A stretch of 23,163 nucleotides of DNA from a virus. Under the pieces are notes generated by a model. The model worked only from the letters and a program-made list of their open reading frames with translations, was not told the DNA's origin and made no database searches. The stretch is from the IMG/VR virus record IMGVR_UViG_3300009785_001876, positions 1-23,163 of that record; one strand, 5' to 3'. Positions 14,257 through 21,082 of this stretch are shown here, in pieces; positions within the stretch are counted from its first letter, which is position 1; each line of letters begins with the position of its first letter. Both the position numbers and the translations under genes were made by a program.

Positions 14257-14931
14257 ATGCCAACATGTGAATACTGTAACAAATCATTTTCTAAACAAAG
14301 TACTCTCGAAGTTCATATGTGTGAGCCAAAAAGACGATGGAGCCAAAAAAACAACAAAGTTCATGTGTTAGCATTTGAAATCTTTAGACGTTTTTATGAA
14401 ATAAATTACAACAATCAAAAGCCTAAAACATATACAGACTTTGTTCAGTCACAATACTATAAAGCATTTGTTAAGACAGCAACCTTTATCACAAGCAACA
14501 CACCTATCGAAATTGGAGCATTCATAGACTGGCTTTGCACATCGAACATAAGAATAGACTCGTGGGCCAAACAAGGCACAATAGACACATATCTAAAACA
14601 TTTGATTCGTACAGAACCCGTACCACAAGCACTTAACAGAACTATAATGACCATGGGTGTTTGGGCAGAACAAGAAGACGCAAGACTTGAAGATTTTTTT
14701 AAATACGTAAATTTAAACAGAGTGTGTCAGATGATTGTAAATGGTAGAATATCTCCGTGGGTGTTATTGAATTGCGAGACAGGCAAGGATCTAATTACTG
14801 TGATGCATGATGATCATATAAAAATGATATTTGAAGTAATTGATCCAGAATGGTGGAAGCGTACATTTAAAAAACGTGATGAGGATTTAGATTTTGTTAG
14901 AAATACTTTACGTGAAGCAGGCATAGAATGA
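14257..14931 (+). CDS. Unknown protein with N-terminal C2HC zinc finger
   Basis: The protein starts with a zinc finger: C4, C7, H20 and C22 (CEYC, then VHMC), with the usual F11 and L17 core residues. This resembles a classical C2H2 finger with the last histidine replaced by cysteine at very short spacing. About 200 residues follow in an alpha-helical domain with many aromatic residues (IFRRFYEINY, YKAFVKTATF, WLLNCE-like and WWKRTF segments) that I do not recognise. The start is placed at ATG 14257 (224 aa), where the finger begins. The frame opens at TTG 14221, but those 12 residues have no ribosome binding site and overlap the previous gene. DNA or RNA binding is likely from the finger. 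It lies between gp62-like and DnaE-like genes. Confidence 0.75.
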   Translation: MPTCEYCNKSFSKQSTLEVHMCEPKRRWSQKNNKVHVLAFEIFRRFYEINYNNQKPKTYTDFVQSQYYKAFVKTATFITSNTPIEIGAFIDWLCTSNIRIDSWAKQGTIDTYLKHLIRTEPVPQALNRTIMTMGVWAEQEDARLEDFFKYVNLNRVCQMIVNGRISPWVLLNCETGKDLITVMHDDHIKMIFEVIDPEWWKRTFKKRDEDLDFVRNTLREAGIE

Positions 14932-14944
14932 TAGGAATATTAAA

Positions 14945-15505
14945 ATGGATATAGATATCGACTTTGCAGATAGACAGAAAATACTAGACAAGTTGCCGCA
15001 CGTCAAAGCAACCATTAATGATCATAATGGCCTTAAGTCACACAACACAGGCGTATACTTTACAGATGCTCCTACCATCCCAGACACCAACCAATGCTCA
15101 CTAGATTATCAAGTAGCAGACGAACTTGGTTACTTTAAATTAGACTTGCTCAACGTAAACATATATTCACAGGTAACATCGAGAAAACATTTGCAAGAAC
15201 TTTTTGATAAAGAACCCCCATGGCATAAATTACAAAACAAAGATTTTGTTGATCAATTATTTCATTTGAATAACCATTTTGATGTTGTTTCAAAACTACA
15301 ACCTACTAATTTAGAACAACTTGCATCTTGCTTGGCTATTATTCGTCCAGCCAAACGATATCTGTTAAACATGGGTTGGGAGGAAATACTAAAGCAAGTA
15401 TGGGTGAAACCAACTGATGATCAATATTTTTTTAAGAAGGCACATTCATTTTCATATGCAGGCGCAGTTGCAGTGCATATGAACTTAATCGACTCGACGA
15501 ATTAA
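14945..15505 (+). CDS. Miniature DnaE-like (family C DNA polymerase core) protein
   Basis: Only 186 aa, against roughly 1,100 for bacterial DnaE, yet it shows the DnaE motifs in the same order. DIDIDFADR at the very start matches the PDxDxDF block, so D4 and D6 align with two catalytic aspartates. HNTGVYF (33-39) matches the HAGGVVI region. LGYFKLDLLNVNIY (61-74) matches the LxxVKFDFLGL block, so D67 aligns with the third. LQPTNLEQLASCLAIIRP (118-135) matches the PxxFEDLxALxALYRP block. FFKKAHSFSYA (162-172) matches FNKSHSAAYA. The PHP domain, GRGSAAGS block, most of the thumb and fingers, and the beta- and tau-binding regions are absent. AGGA (14933-14936) precedes the ATG by 8 nt. Its tail overlaps the antisense gene by 21 nt. 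Catalysis is doubtful. Confidence 0.6.
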   Translation: MDIDIDFADRQKILDKLPHVKATINDHNGLKSHNTGVYFTDAPTIPDTNQCSLDYQVADELGYFKLDLLNVNIYSQVTSRKHLQELFDKEPPWHKLQNKDFVDQLFHLNNHFDVVSKLQPTNLEQLASCLAIIRPAKRYLLNMGWEEILKQVWVKPTDDQYFFKKAHSFSYAGAVAVHMNLIDSTN

Positions 15506-15859
15506 TTGAACAGTTTTTCGACGTATTCGTTTAGAAGAAGTAAGATCACTAAGTTGTACAATTGGTCCAAATACTATTGTGACTTCTTTGACAGCAAATG
15601 AAACTAGATAAGGCCTAAACACTCTGAAACTGTCGCCGATGAATATATTAATAGGTAGTTTCCTGTTTGATTCCCACCACCAAGTCTTACCGTTTTCTAA
15701 GAACAATGTTCGTAACTGATGCGGTATTGCATCATAATTGTATATGCTAATAACCCTTGGATCACAGTTTTGACAAATGCCTAAATATTCTTCTTTACCT
15801 ACCTTAATAAGCGTTAAGAACGGGTGATTTGATTGAATATTTTCTAGATCAATGGTCAT
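15485..15859 (-). CDS. Unknown 124-aa protein on the opposite strand
   Basis: I do not recognise this protein. It is one of only two minus-strand genes in the window. It has a beta-rich look, with a CQNCDPRVISIYNYD segment (two cysteines spaced CxxC), a tryptophan cluster TWWWESNRK (about residues 59-67) and a hydrophobic stretch FRPYLVSFAVKEVTIVFGP. The basic C-terminus (SSKRIRRKTVQLIRR) could bind nucleic acid. Its last 21 nt overlap the end of the DnaE-like gene, tail to tail. Upstream lies a TATAAT on the minus strand (15880 down to 15875), which would start transcription near 15868, only about 9 nt before the ATG. The complete frame, no better reading frame opposite and its own -10 box support it as a real gene. 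Confidence 0.7.
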   Translation of the reverse strand: MTIDLENIQSNHPFLTLIKVGKEEYLGICQNCDPRVISIYNYDAIPHQLRTLFLENGKTWWWESNRKLPINIFIGDSFRVFRPYLVSFAVKEVTIVFGPIVQLSDLTSSKRIRRKTVQLIRRVD

Positions 15860-15871
15860 TTCGTTGTAGTT

Positions 15872-15905
15872 ACCATTATATTTTTTCTATCGTTGGTATA
15901 ATGGT
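15872..15905. promoter_or_regulatory. Inverted repeat carrying divergent -10 boxes
   Basis: ACCATTATA (15872-15880) and TATAATGGT (15897-15905) are a perfect 9-bp inverted repeat with a 16-nt spacer. Each arm contains a TATAAT, one facing the minus-strand gene (15875-15880) and one facing the structural gene (15897-15902). No convincing -35 box is seen for either. The symmetry suggests either two mirror-image promoters or a dimeric regulator site. Confidence 0.5.
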
Positions 15906-15907
15906 TA

Positions 15908-15915
15908 TATAAATA
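15908..15915 (+). promoter_or_regulatory. T4-type late promoter motif
   Basis: An exact TATAAATA, the octamer recognised by the T4-type late sigma factor gp55 with the clamp as activator, lies at 15908-15915. The expected start is about 15921-15922, only 5-6 nt before the ATG at 15927. The downstream gene looks like a virion protein, which fits late expression. I noticed no second exact copy in the window. AT-rich DNA makes a chance hit possible. Confidence 0.6.
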
Positions 15916-15926
15916 TTAAAAATGCT

Positions 15927-16730
15927 ATGCAGTATCAAACAGGATATAACCTTACAAATCTTATAGATGTGTTTGTTCACACCTCGGGTACTGAGAGAAG
16001 AGTCGAAAAAGTGTACGAGAGAACTATAAAATTATATAAAGAATTCGACAACAAGTTCACTGTGGTGGTAAAAAACCAAGACCAAAAGAAACAAGTTGTG
16101 GATGGTGCATCATGCGAACTGCAAATATCTGATGATAGCAATAATCTTGTTATTACAGTTGCAGGTGTTGTATCAGATGACGGTAGCACTGTTGCTACCA
16201 AAGGACAAATAGAGTTTACTATTACAGAATCTAATATGCTACAGTTAGATGGTCGATACTATCACGGCGTGTTGAGATTTACCGATACCGATTCAACAGT
16301 CAAACCACTGTATGCTGACACAAGATATGGTGCCGCTTTGAACTTTGAAGTCATGAATGATGCTGGTCCAGAGTTTACAGCGTCAGAACTTGTTACATCT
16401 TTTACATTTGTAGGTGACGAACATGTGTCATCAACAATAGATGCGGAGCCAAATAAAAATTCAAATTCAGCATTGCACACTGCTGTGTACTATCTCACAA
16501 ACTTTACAGGTTCAATAAAAGTTATGGGCACAATGAGTGAAGGTGCGTCATATGGTACTGACTCACAACAATCTGAATTTTTCCAAATAGATAGACAGAC
16601 ATACGATGATGTTAGCACACCTCAGTATGTAAACTTTACTGGAGTTTTTAAACGAGTAGCATTTGTGATTACACTGTCTGATTCCTCAACTATATTAACC
16701 GGTGTTGATAAAATCTTGTATAGAGTTTAG
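15927..16730 (+). CDS. Probable virion structural protein
   Basis: A 267-aa, beta-rich, Thr/Ser/Asp/Val-rich protein with the look of a phage structural or fibre-associated protein. Short strands alternate with turns (VVDGASCELQISDDS, GVVSDDGSTVATKG, GRYYHGVLRFTDTDS). It has only one cysteine and no membrane segment or signal peptide. The first 150 residues resemble a baseplate/receptor-binding N-terminal domain (extended beta, ending NDAGPEF) and the rest a second beta domain ending GVDKILYRV. I cannot name a family. The exact TATAAATA late-promoter motif just upstream supports late, virion-type expression. There is no ribosome binding site; the leader would be only a few nt. Its stop overlaps the next gene's GTG start by one base. 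Confidence 0.65.
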   Translation: MQYQTGYNLTNLIDVFVHTSGTERRVEKVYERTIKLYKEFDNKFTVVVKNQDQKKQVVDGASCELQISDDSNNLVITVAGVVSDDGSTVATKGQIEFTITESNMLQLDGRYYHGVLRFTDTDSTVKPLYADTRYGAALNFEVMNDAGPEFTASELVTSFTFVGDEHVSSTIDAEPNKNSNSALHTAVYYLTNFTGSIKVMGTMSEGASYGTDSQQSEFFQIDRQTYDDVSTPQYVNFTGVFKRVAFVITLSDSSTILTGVDKILYRV

Positions 16731-17716
16731 TGGCTTGCGACATCTTACATTGGCTAGGGCCTGAGGTTGCTATACCTTACGATACATGCAATGAAGACTT
16801 CTTGTACTCTTGTCGTGTGCCCGTAGAACTCCTGCATCAATTACAAAAAAACAATAAAAAAATTTTAGCATTGATCGACTTTTGTTGTCGTCCTATACCC
16901 AAAGACATTGATTGGCATCAATATGATTTAGTAGTTGGTATTCTGTTTGAAGAACTGATAAGTCCATCTGATGTGCATTCTTTCATTGAATACATGAATA
17001 CAAAACAATATCCGTTAGAACAGATAGGTTGCATCACTTACAAAAGTTTAACTCACAAAGACATACCAATTAGTTTTCAATTGCAGTTGCCATACGAAGA
17101 CAGATATCGATACATGTTGGATTTTCAAGTTGATAATCGTCAAGCCAAATATGATTGGTTATGTCTAATAGGACAGCCTCACTTACACAGAATAAATGTT
17201 GTGCAAGACATTAGGCATCATGAAAATATTTTAAAATCATTTGCATCACATTTAGATGAAGATGATCCTGCACTACAAGGAGAGAAACCAATCAAGATAG
17301 ATCAAGGAAGAAGTCATTGCACACATCCTAGCAACATTGAATTGTATAATCAATGCCGAGCAGAACTAGTAGTAGAGACTGCATATTGGGATTGTGATTA
17401 TAGTCCATGGCTCACAGAAAAAACATGGAGAGCTGTGTTATACGGTATGCCGTTTGTGGTTGTTGGTCAAAAACACACTTTGAAATATCTACATTCTTTA
17501 GGCTTCAAAACATATTCTGATCTATGGAGTGAAGATTATGATAATCTAAATGATCAACAAAGATGGTCTGCCATTTTAGAATTAATCAACCAACCACTTG
17601 CAATTGATCCGGAAGTTGTAGAACAAATTTTGTTACACAACCTACAAAACTATGTTACAATAACTAACAACATGGAAGCACAAAGAATTCAAACTTTGTG
17701 GAACACAATAAAATGA
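16730..17716 (+). CDS. GT10-like (fucosyltransferase-type) glycosyltransferase
   Basis: A 328-aa protein. Its C-terminal half carries the GT-B pattern of alpha-1,3-fucosyltransferase-like enzymes: ELVVETAYW (E216), then WLTEKTWRAVLYGMPFVVVG (about 227-246) with E230, K231 and G239, then LHSLGFKTYSDL. The E-K pair in the TEK motif is typical for binding a GDP-sugar donor. The N-terminal half is divergent, with a histidine-rich middle (QPHLHRINVVQDIRHHENI). The gmd gene in this window makes a GDP-6-deoxysugar, a plausible donor class, but the link is inference. The GTG start shares one base with the preceding stop, which couples it to the structural gene. That placement suggests glycosylation of virion proteins or of the receptor glycan. 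Confidence 0.65.
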   Translation: MACDILHWLGPEVAIPYDTCNEDFLYSCRVPVELLHQLQKNNKKILALIDFCCRPIPKDIDWHQYDLVVGILFEELISPSDVHSFIEYMNTKQYPLEQIGCITYKSLTHKDIPISFQLQLPYEDRYRYMLDFQVDNRQAKYDWLCLIGQPHLHRINVVQDIRHHENILKSFASHLDEDDPALQGEKPIKIDQGRSHCTHPSNIELYNQCRAELVVETAYWDCDYSPWLTEKTWRAVLYGMPFVVVGQKHTLKYLHSLGFKTYSDLWSEDYDNLNDQQRWSAILELINQPLAIDPEVVEQILLHNLQNYVTITNNMEAQRIQTLWNTIK

Positions 17717-18126
17717 TGTATGCATCTGTATTTTTACTATTAATCATAAAACATTGTATCTGCGATTATGGTATTCAAGGAAGATTTGATCCTAAAGCAA
17801 CAAAAGATACATGGCTGTCTTCTAGACTATGGTTACATGGGTTTGATCATGCAGTGGGGACCGCAATGGTTTTTGCTGTGTTCTGTGTGTGGTTATCTTT
17901 TGCTATTCCAAATTCTAATGCACTGATGTATCTGTCTATTGTTATTTTTGCTTTCAGTGACCTTGTGATACACAGCATGATTGATTGTGTAAAAAACAAA
18001 GTAATACACGGCAACGGATATAACAGCAGTCAAAGAATTTTTTGGTGGATTAACATGTTTGATCAAATTGCACACAATGTAACCTATTTTATTTTCCTAT
18101 GGTGCTTTGACAAATACTTTTTTTAA
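17713..18126 (+). CDS. Small integral membrane protein, DUF3307-like
   Basis: A 137-aa protein with about four hydrophobic segments (VFLLLIIKHCICDYG; GTAMVFAVFCVWLSF; LMYLSIVIFAFSDLVIHSMI; VTYFIFLWCF). It has a histidine/aspartate pattern: H14 with D18, H42 with H46, H87 with D91, and D117 with H121. Paired HxxxD/HxxxH residues within or at the edges of membrane helices are the mark of the DUF3307 family as I know it, and suggest a metal-binding membrane enzyme. The start is placed at ATG 17713 (a second ATG follows at 17716), overlapping the previous stop. A GTG at 17698 is in frame but has no support. It acts in the host inner membrane. The end holds the -35 and spacer of the primase promoter. 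Confidence 0.6.
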   Translation: MMYASVFLLLIIKHCICDYGIQGRFDPKATKDTWLSSRLWLHGFDHAVGTAMVFAVFCVWLSFAIPNSNALMYLSIVIFAFSDLVIHSMIDCVKNKVIHGNGYNSSQRIFWWINMFDQIAHNVTYFIFLWCFDKYFF

Positions 18127-18134
18127 GTTATAAT
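18107..18134 (+). promoter_or_regulatory. Consensus sigma-70 promoter for primase, predicted leaderless
   Basis: TTGACA (18107-18112, perfect -35, within the last codons of the membrane protein gene), a 16-nt spacer and a perfect TATAAT (18129-18134). The predicted transcription start is about 18141, 2 nt before the primase ATG at 18143. No Shine-Dalgarno is possible. Both hexamers are perfect, so chance is a poor explanation. Confidence 0.8.
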
Positions 18135-18142
18135 AGTTTTAT

Positions 18143-19090
18143 ATGTTTCCTGAACTTAAACAGACAGTCGAATCACATCTGCCTGCTCGTAGGAAGAAAA
18201 CACCGTCGGGTTGGATATCTTTCAATGCACCATGCTGTGTTAACCAAGGAGAAAGTGCCGACACTCGACAAAGAGGCGGAGTCATATATCCAGGCGACGG
18301 ATCTATAAACTATCACTGTTTTAACTGTGGTTTTAAAGCCAACTATACCCCAGGTAGATATTTGAATACTAGATTCCGTAAACTGTTAGGTTGGCTGAAT
18401 GTATCAAGCAGTATCATTGGAAAATTGAGTATGCAGGCAATTGCACTGTCACAAGAAGTAAATCCGGAACAAAAGAAACTAGATGATGAAATAAAATTTG
18501 ACACAATTAGATTACCAACAGATGCTGAACCTATTCGTACTAATCCATACCTTATTGAACGTGGTATTATAGACGTGCCGCATACTCTGTATGAAGCACC
18601 CAGGTCTATGAAGGACAGAGTAATTGTGCCTATAAAATGGCAGGGCAAGTTGATCGGGTATGTGGCCAGAGCAATGACAGACATCTCACCCAAATACTTT
18701 GCACAAGTACAACCTGGCACACTGTTCAACCTAGACAATCAACACTGGTCTAGAAAATTTGTGATACTGGTAGAAGGTATATTTGATGCTATACAGATAG
18801 ATGGTGTTGCTATACTAGGGTCTGAAATAGCACACAAACAAAAATTACAAATAGATGCATTAAACAGAAAAGTTATTGTTGTGCCCGATAGAGATCGTGC
18901 TGGCACTAAACTTATTGATCAAGTAAGTGAATGGGGATGGTCAGTGTCTATGCCTCCATGGGAACCTAATATAAAAGATGTAAATGATGCTGTGATTAAA
19001 TACGGAAAGATACTGACCATTCAGGCAATACTCAAGTACACACATGACTCGAAAGCAAAAATAAAAGTAAATGAGAAACTATGGCTTTAA
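18143..19090 (+). CDS. 61: T4 gp61-type DNA primase
   Basis: Makes RNA primers for lagging-strand synthesis together with the gp41-type helicase at the end of this region. The N-terminal zinc site is formed by C31/C32 and CFNCG (C59, C62). The residues between (TRQRGGVIYPGDGS) match the family loop before the second knuckle. The TOPRIM domain shows VILVEGIFDA (E211) and VPDRDRAG (D249, D251), the acidic metal ligands. PWEPNIKDVNDAV follows, the conserved end block that also occurs in T4 gp61. Length (315 aa) is slightly shorter than T4 (about 340). The ATG sits 2 nt after a predicted transcription start and begins the protein at the expected point before the zinc site. Its end overlaps the nuclease-like gene by 10 nt. 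Confidence 0.93.
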   Translation: MFPELKQTVESHLPARRKKTPSGWISFNAPCCVNQGESADTRQRGGVIYPGDGSINYHCFNCGFKANYTPGRYLNTRFRKLLGWLNVSSSIIGKLSMQAIALSQEVNPEQKKLDDEIKFDTIRLPTDAEPIRTNPYLIERGIIDVPHTLYEAPRSMKDRVIVPIKWQGKLIGYVARAMTDISPKYFAQVQPGTLFNLDNQHWSRKFVILVEGIFDAIQIDGVAILGSEIAHKQKLQIDALNRKVIVVPDRDRAGTKLIDQVSEWGWSVSMPPWEPNIKDVNDAVIKYGKILTIQAILKYTHDSKAKIKVNEKLWL

Positions 19091-19668
19091 CTGTAGAACA
19101 TAGACAACGGTTGATCGAAGGACTAAAAGCGTTTGCAGAGTTTAGAAAACAGACTGGCATTAATGCGTTAGACAACTACGGATATAGAGAAGCATTACAA
19201 ATACTAGAACTAAGAGCATTACTACCGTCAATAGATAAAGTGCCTGGCCGTACTGGCGCTGATGCTAAAGCAGAAGATCAAGGCTACACAAACATAGAAT
19301 TAAAAAGTAATCACTTTGAAAAAAACAAACTTACAATTAGCAATTGGCCGTGTGCAATGTTCGACATGAGTAAAAAAGGTGGCAAAGAAAAATTATACAA
19401 GTTCGAAGGCTTTGGACATGGCCTGTTTAATTCAATTGAACTCACATTAGTTGCCAGTTACTTTATTAAGAAAGAACACATGTATAAAATGCACCCTCTG
19501 TTTGATAAAAAAATTGCACAGTATGAACTATTCAAAGAAAGCAAAGAAACATTACGCGAAGCAATTGAAATATCTTTACAAGAAGTAATAGAACATGTGG
19601 ATCCAGATGATATTGTGTTTTTTAAAAATGGTCAAATAGTAACAATTAGAGAGGAAGGCGAAATATAG
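19081..19668 (+). CDS. PD-(D/E)XK nuclease-like protein
   Basis: A 195-aa protein with a candidate PD-(D/E)XK endonuclease core. GRTGADAKAEDQGYTNIELKS places D61 on one strand and E73-L-K75 on the next, the layout seen in type II restriction endonucleases. A helical N-terminal part (QRLIEGLKAFAEFRKQTG) precedes it. ISNWPCAMFDMSKK and a FGHGLFNSIELTLVASYF segment follow and could complete the fold. The 10-nt overlap with primase and its direct abutment to the oxygenase gene put it in the replication operon, so it may process phage or host DNA during replication. I do not recognise a named family; the nuclease call rests on the motif. An adenine methyltransferase two genes downstream might protect phage DNA from it. 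Confidence 0.5.
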   Translation: MALTVEHRQRLIEGLKAFAEFRKQTGINALDNYGYREALQILELRALLPSIDKVPGRTGADAKAEDQGYTNIELKSNHFEKNKLTISNWPCAMFDMSKKGGKEKLYKFEGFGHGLFNSIELTLVASYFIKKEHMYKMHPLFDKKIAQYELFKESKETLREAIEISLQEVIEHVDPDDIVFFKNGQIVTIREEGEI

Positions 19669-20226
19669 ATGGAAATAAATCTAACTAACAAAACAGTTTT
19701 TAAAGACAGTGTACACATGTTTAGAGATGCAGTAGATCCTATAGTTGCACAAAAGATACTTTTACAATTGGGTATAGATTATTCTTTGAAGCACTTCGAG
19801 CCTAAACAAAAATTAGACAGTGATATTTTTACATATAACTTTGAACAACTCATGACACTGAATAACGATATAAAAACGTATGTGTACAGTGATGACTTTC
19901 ATAAGTTGGTGTCTGAGCAAACAGGCATTGAGGTGTCAAAGACTCTGAGTTGTTGGGCAAGTGCTTACAGTAAAGGACACTATCTTACTCCACACACTGA
20001 TGCAATAAAAGATAGAAAAGTAGCCTACATATTCTATTTCAATGCAGAATGGCGACCACACTGGGGTGGTAACATTGCATTCGAGAAAGATGATCACTGG
20101 ATTATGATTCCTCCCATGCACGGAAGCATGATGCTGTTTGATGTGAGAGATAGTAAAAACAGACACATGGTTACTCCTGTGTGGTCAGATGAAACTAGAT
20201 ATGCAATTACAGGGTGGCTTGTTTGA
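19669..20226 (+). CDS. 2-oxoglutarate/Fe(II)-dependent dioxygenase (prolyl-4-hydroxylase-like)
   Basis: The iron site is clear: HTD (H109 and D111) within GHYLTPHTDA, and H166 in KNRHMVTPV. R177 in DETRYAITGW fits the residue that binds 2-oxoglutarate. The double-stranded beta-helix strands are visible (VAYIFYFN, GGNIAFE, GSMMLFDV). Length (185 aa) is usual for the P4Hc type. Such enzymes are frequent in marine T4-like phages and hydroxylate proteins or other substrates; the target here is unknown. It starts directly after the nuclease-like gene, with no gap, and ends 14 nt before dam. The neighbours make a DNA-related target possible, but the fold points rather to the prolyl-hydroxylase branch. 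Confidence 0.85.
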   Translation: MEINLTNKTVFKDSVHMFRDAVDPIVAQKILLQLGIDYSLKHFEPKQKLDSDIFTYNFEQLMTLNNDIKTYVYSDDFHKLVSEQTGIEVSKTLSCWASAYSKGHYLTPHTDAIKDRKVAYIFYFNAEWRPHWGGNIAFEKDDHWIMIPPMHGSMMLFDVRDSKNRHMVTPVWSDETRYAITGWLV

Positions 20227-20240
20227 TCAAACCATTTAAA

Positions 20241-21080
20241 ATGAGAGTAAAAACGCCGTTGAGATATCCTGGAGGGAAATCAAGAGCAATAAAGTTTTTA
20301 GATACACATTTGCCTAAAAATAGATTTGCCAGATACTGTGAACCTTTCCTAGGTGGTGGATCAATGGCATTACATATCACACAGAAACATCCTGATGTTG
20401 ATGTTTGGGTTAATGATGCACACTGGCCTCTATATGCTTTTTGGCATCAATTAAAATGCAGAGGTGAAGAGTTGGCCGTGGAACTGGAAGAGATAAAATA
20501 CCAAACCATGGCCTATCCCGACGCTCAACGAGAATTGTTTAAAAAAGCCAAACAGGGGTTAGAGTCTGATGATGAATATGAAGCAGGCAAAAACTTTTTT
20601 ATAGTTAACAAGTGTGGCTTTAGTGGGTTGGCATCTACGTTTTCGCAACAAGCATATGATGGCAACTTCACACTAAACAATATAAGAAAGTTACGTGGAG
20701 TTATTCCTATTATAAAAGATTGGGTCATTACCAATTATGATTACAAAGATGTTTGTTTTGGTGTCTGGGGCAACCCTGATTACGGAGATCAATTCACATT
20801 CTTAGATCCCCCATATGACATCAAATCATTTCTGTATGGCAAAGATGGTAATTGGCATCGAGGATTTGATCATGCACAATTTCATGAACAGGTTAAAAAA
20901 ATCGAAGGCGATTGGATGATCACATATAATTCTAATCCAAACATTTTAACCCTATGGGATGCATTTACATTATTAGAATGGGACCTAACATATACTATGA
21001 GATCTACAGGTACATACCGCGACGATCAAAAGAAAAGAAAAGAACTATTGATAACCAATTACAAAAGTGATATAATATAA
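20241..21080 (+). CDS. dam: D12-class DNA adenine N6-methyltransferase (Dam)
   Basis: Transfers a methyl group from SAM to adenine N6 in DNA, probably at GATC, as for most Dam enzymes of this class. The class-alpha order is present: LRYPGGKS (7-14), the SAM motif EPFLGGGSMAL (34-44), a VNDAHWPLYAF segment, KCGFSGL, and catalytic FLDPPYD with DPPY at 189-192. Length is about 279 aa, typical. The start is placed at ATG 20241. A GTG at 20214 is in frame but would add 9 residues and overlap the oxygenase gene. There is no ribosome binding site before either. The last part of the gene contains the -35 and most of the promoter for the helicase. It may protect phage DNA from host or phage nucleases, or regulate packaging or replication. 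Confidence 0.9.
   Translation: MRVKTPLRYPGGKSRAIKFLDTHLPKNRFARYCEPFLGGGSMALHITQKHPDVDVWVNDAHWPLYAFWHQLKCRGEELAVELEEIKYQTMAYPDAQRELFKKAKQGLESDDEYEAGKNFFIVNKCGFSGLASTFSQQAYDGNFTLNNIRKLRGVIPIIKDWVITNYDYKDVCFGVWGNPDYGDQFTFLDPPYDIKSFLYGKDGNWHRGFDHAQFHEQVKKIEGDWMITYNSNPNILTLWDAFTLLEWDLTYTMRSTGTYRDDQKKRKELLITNYKSDII
21048..21076 (+). promoter_or_regulatory. Sigma-70 promoter for gp41-type helicase, predicted leaderless
   Basis: TTGATA (21048-21053, 5 of 6 matches), a 17-nt spacer and a perfect TATAAT (21071-21076), inside the end of dam. A start 7 nt after the -10 is 21083, exactly the G of the helicase GTG start codon. Confidence 0.75.
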
Positions 21081-21082
21081 AA

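Noticed and set aside
14253-14258. TATAAT just before the zinc-finger gene's ATG at 14257 as another leaderless promoter.
   Set aside because: The hexamer overlaps the start codon, so transcription would begin downstream of it, and there is no -35 box at the right distance.
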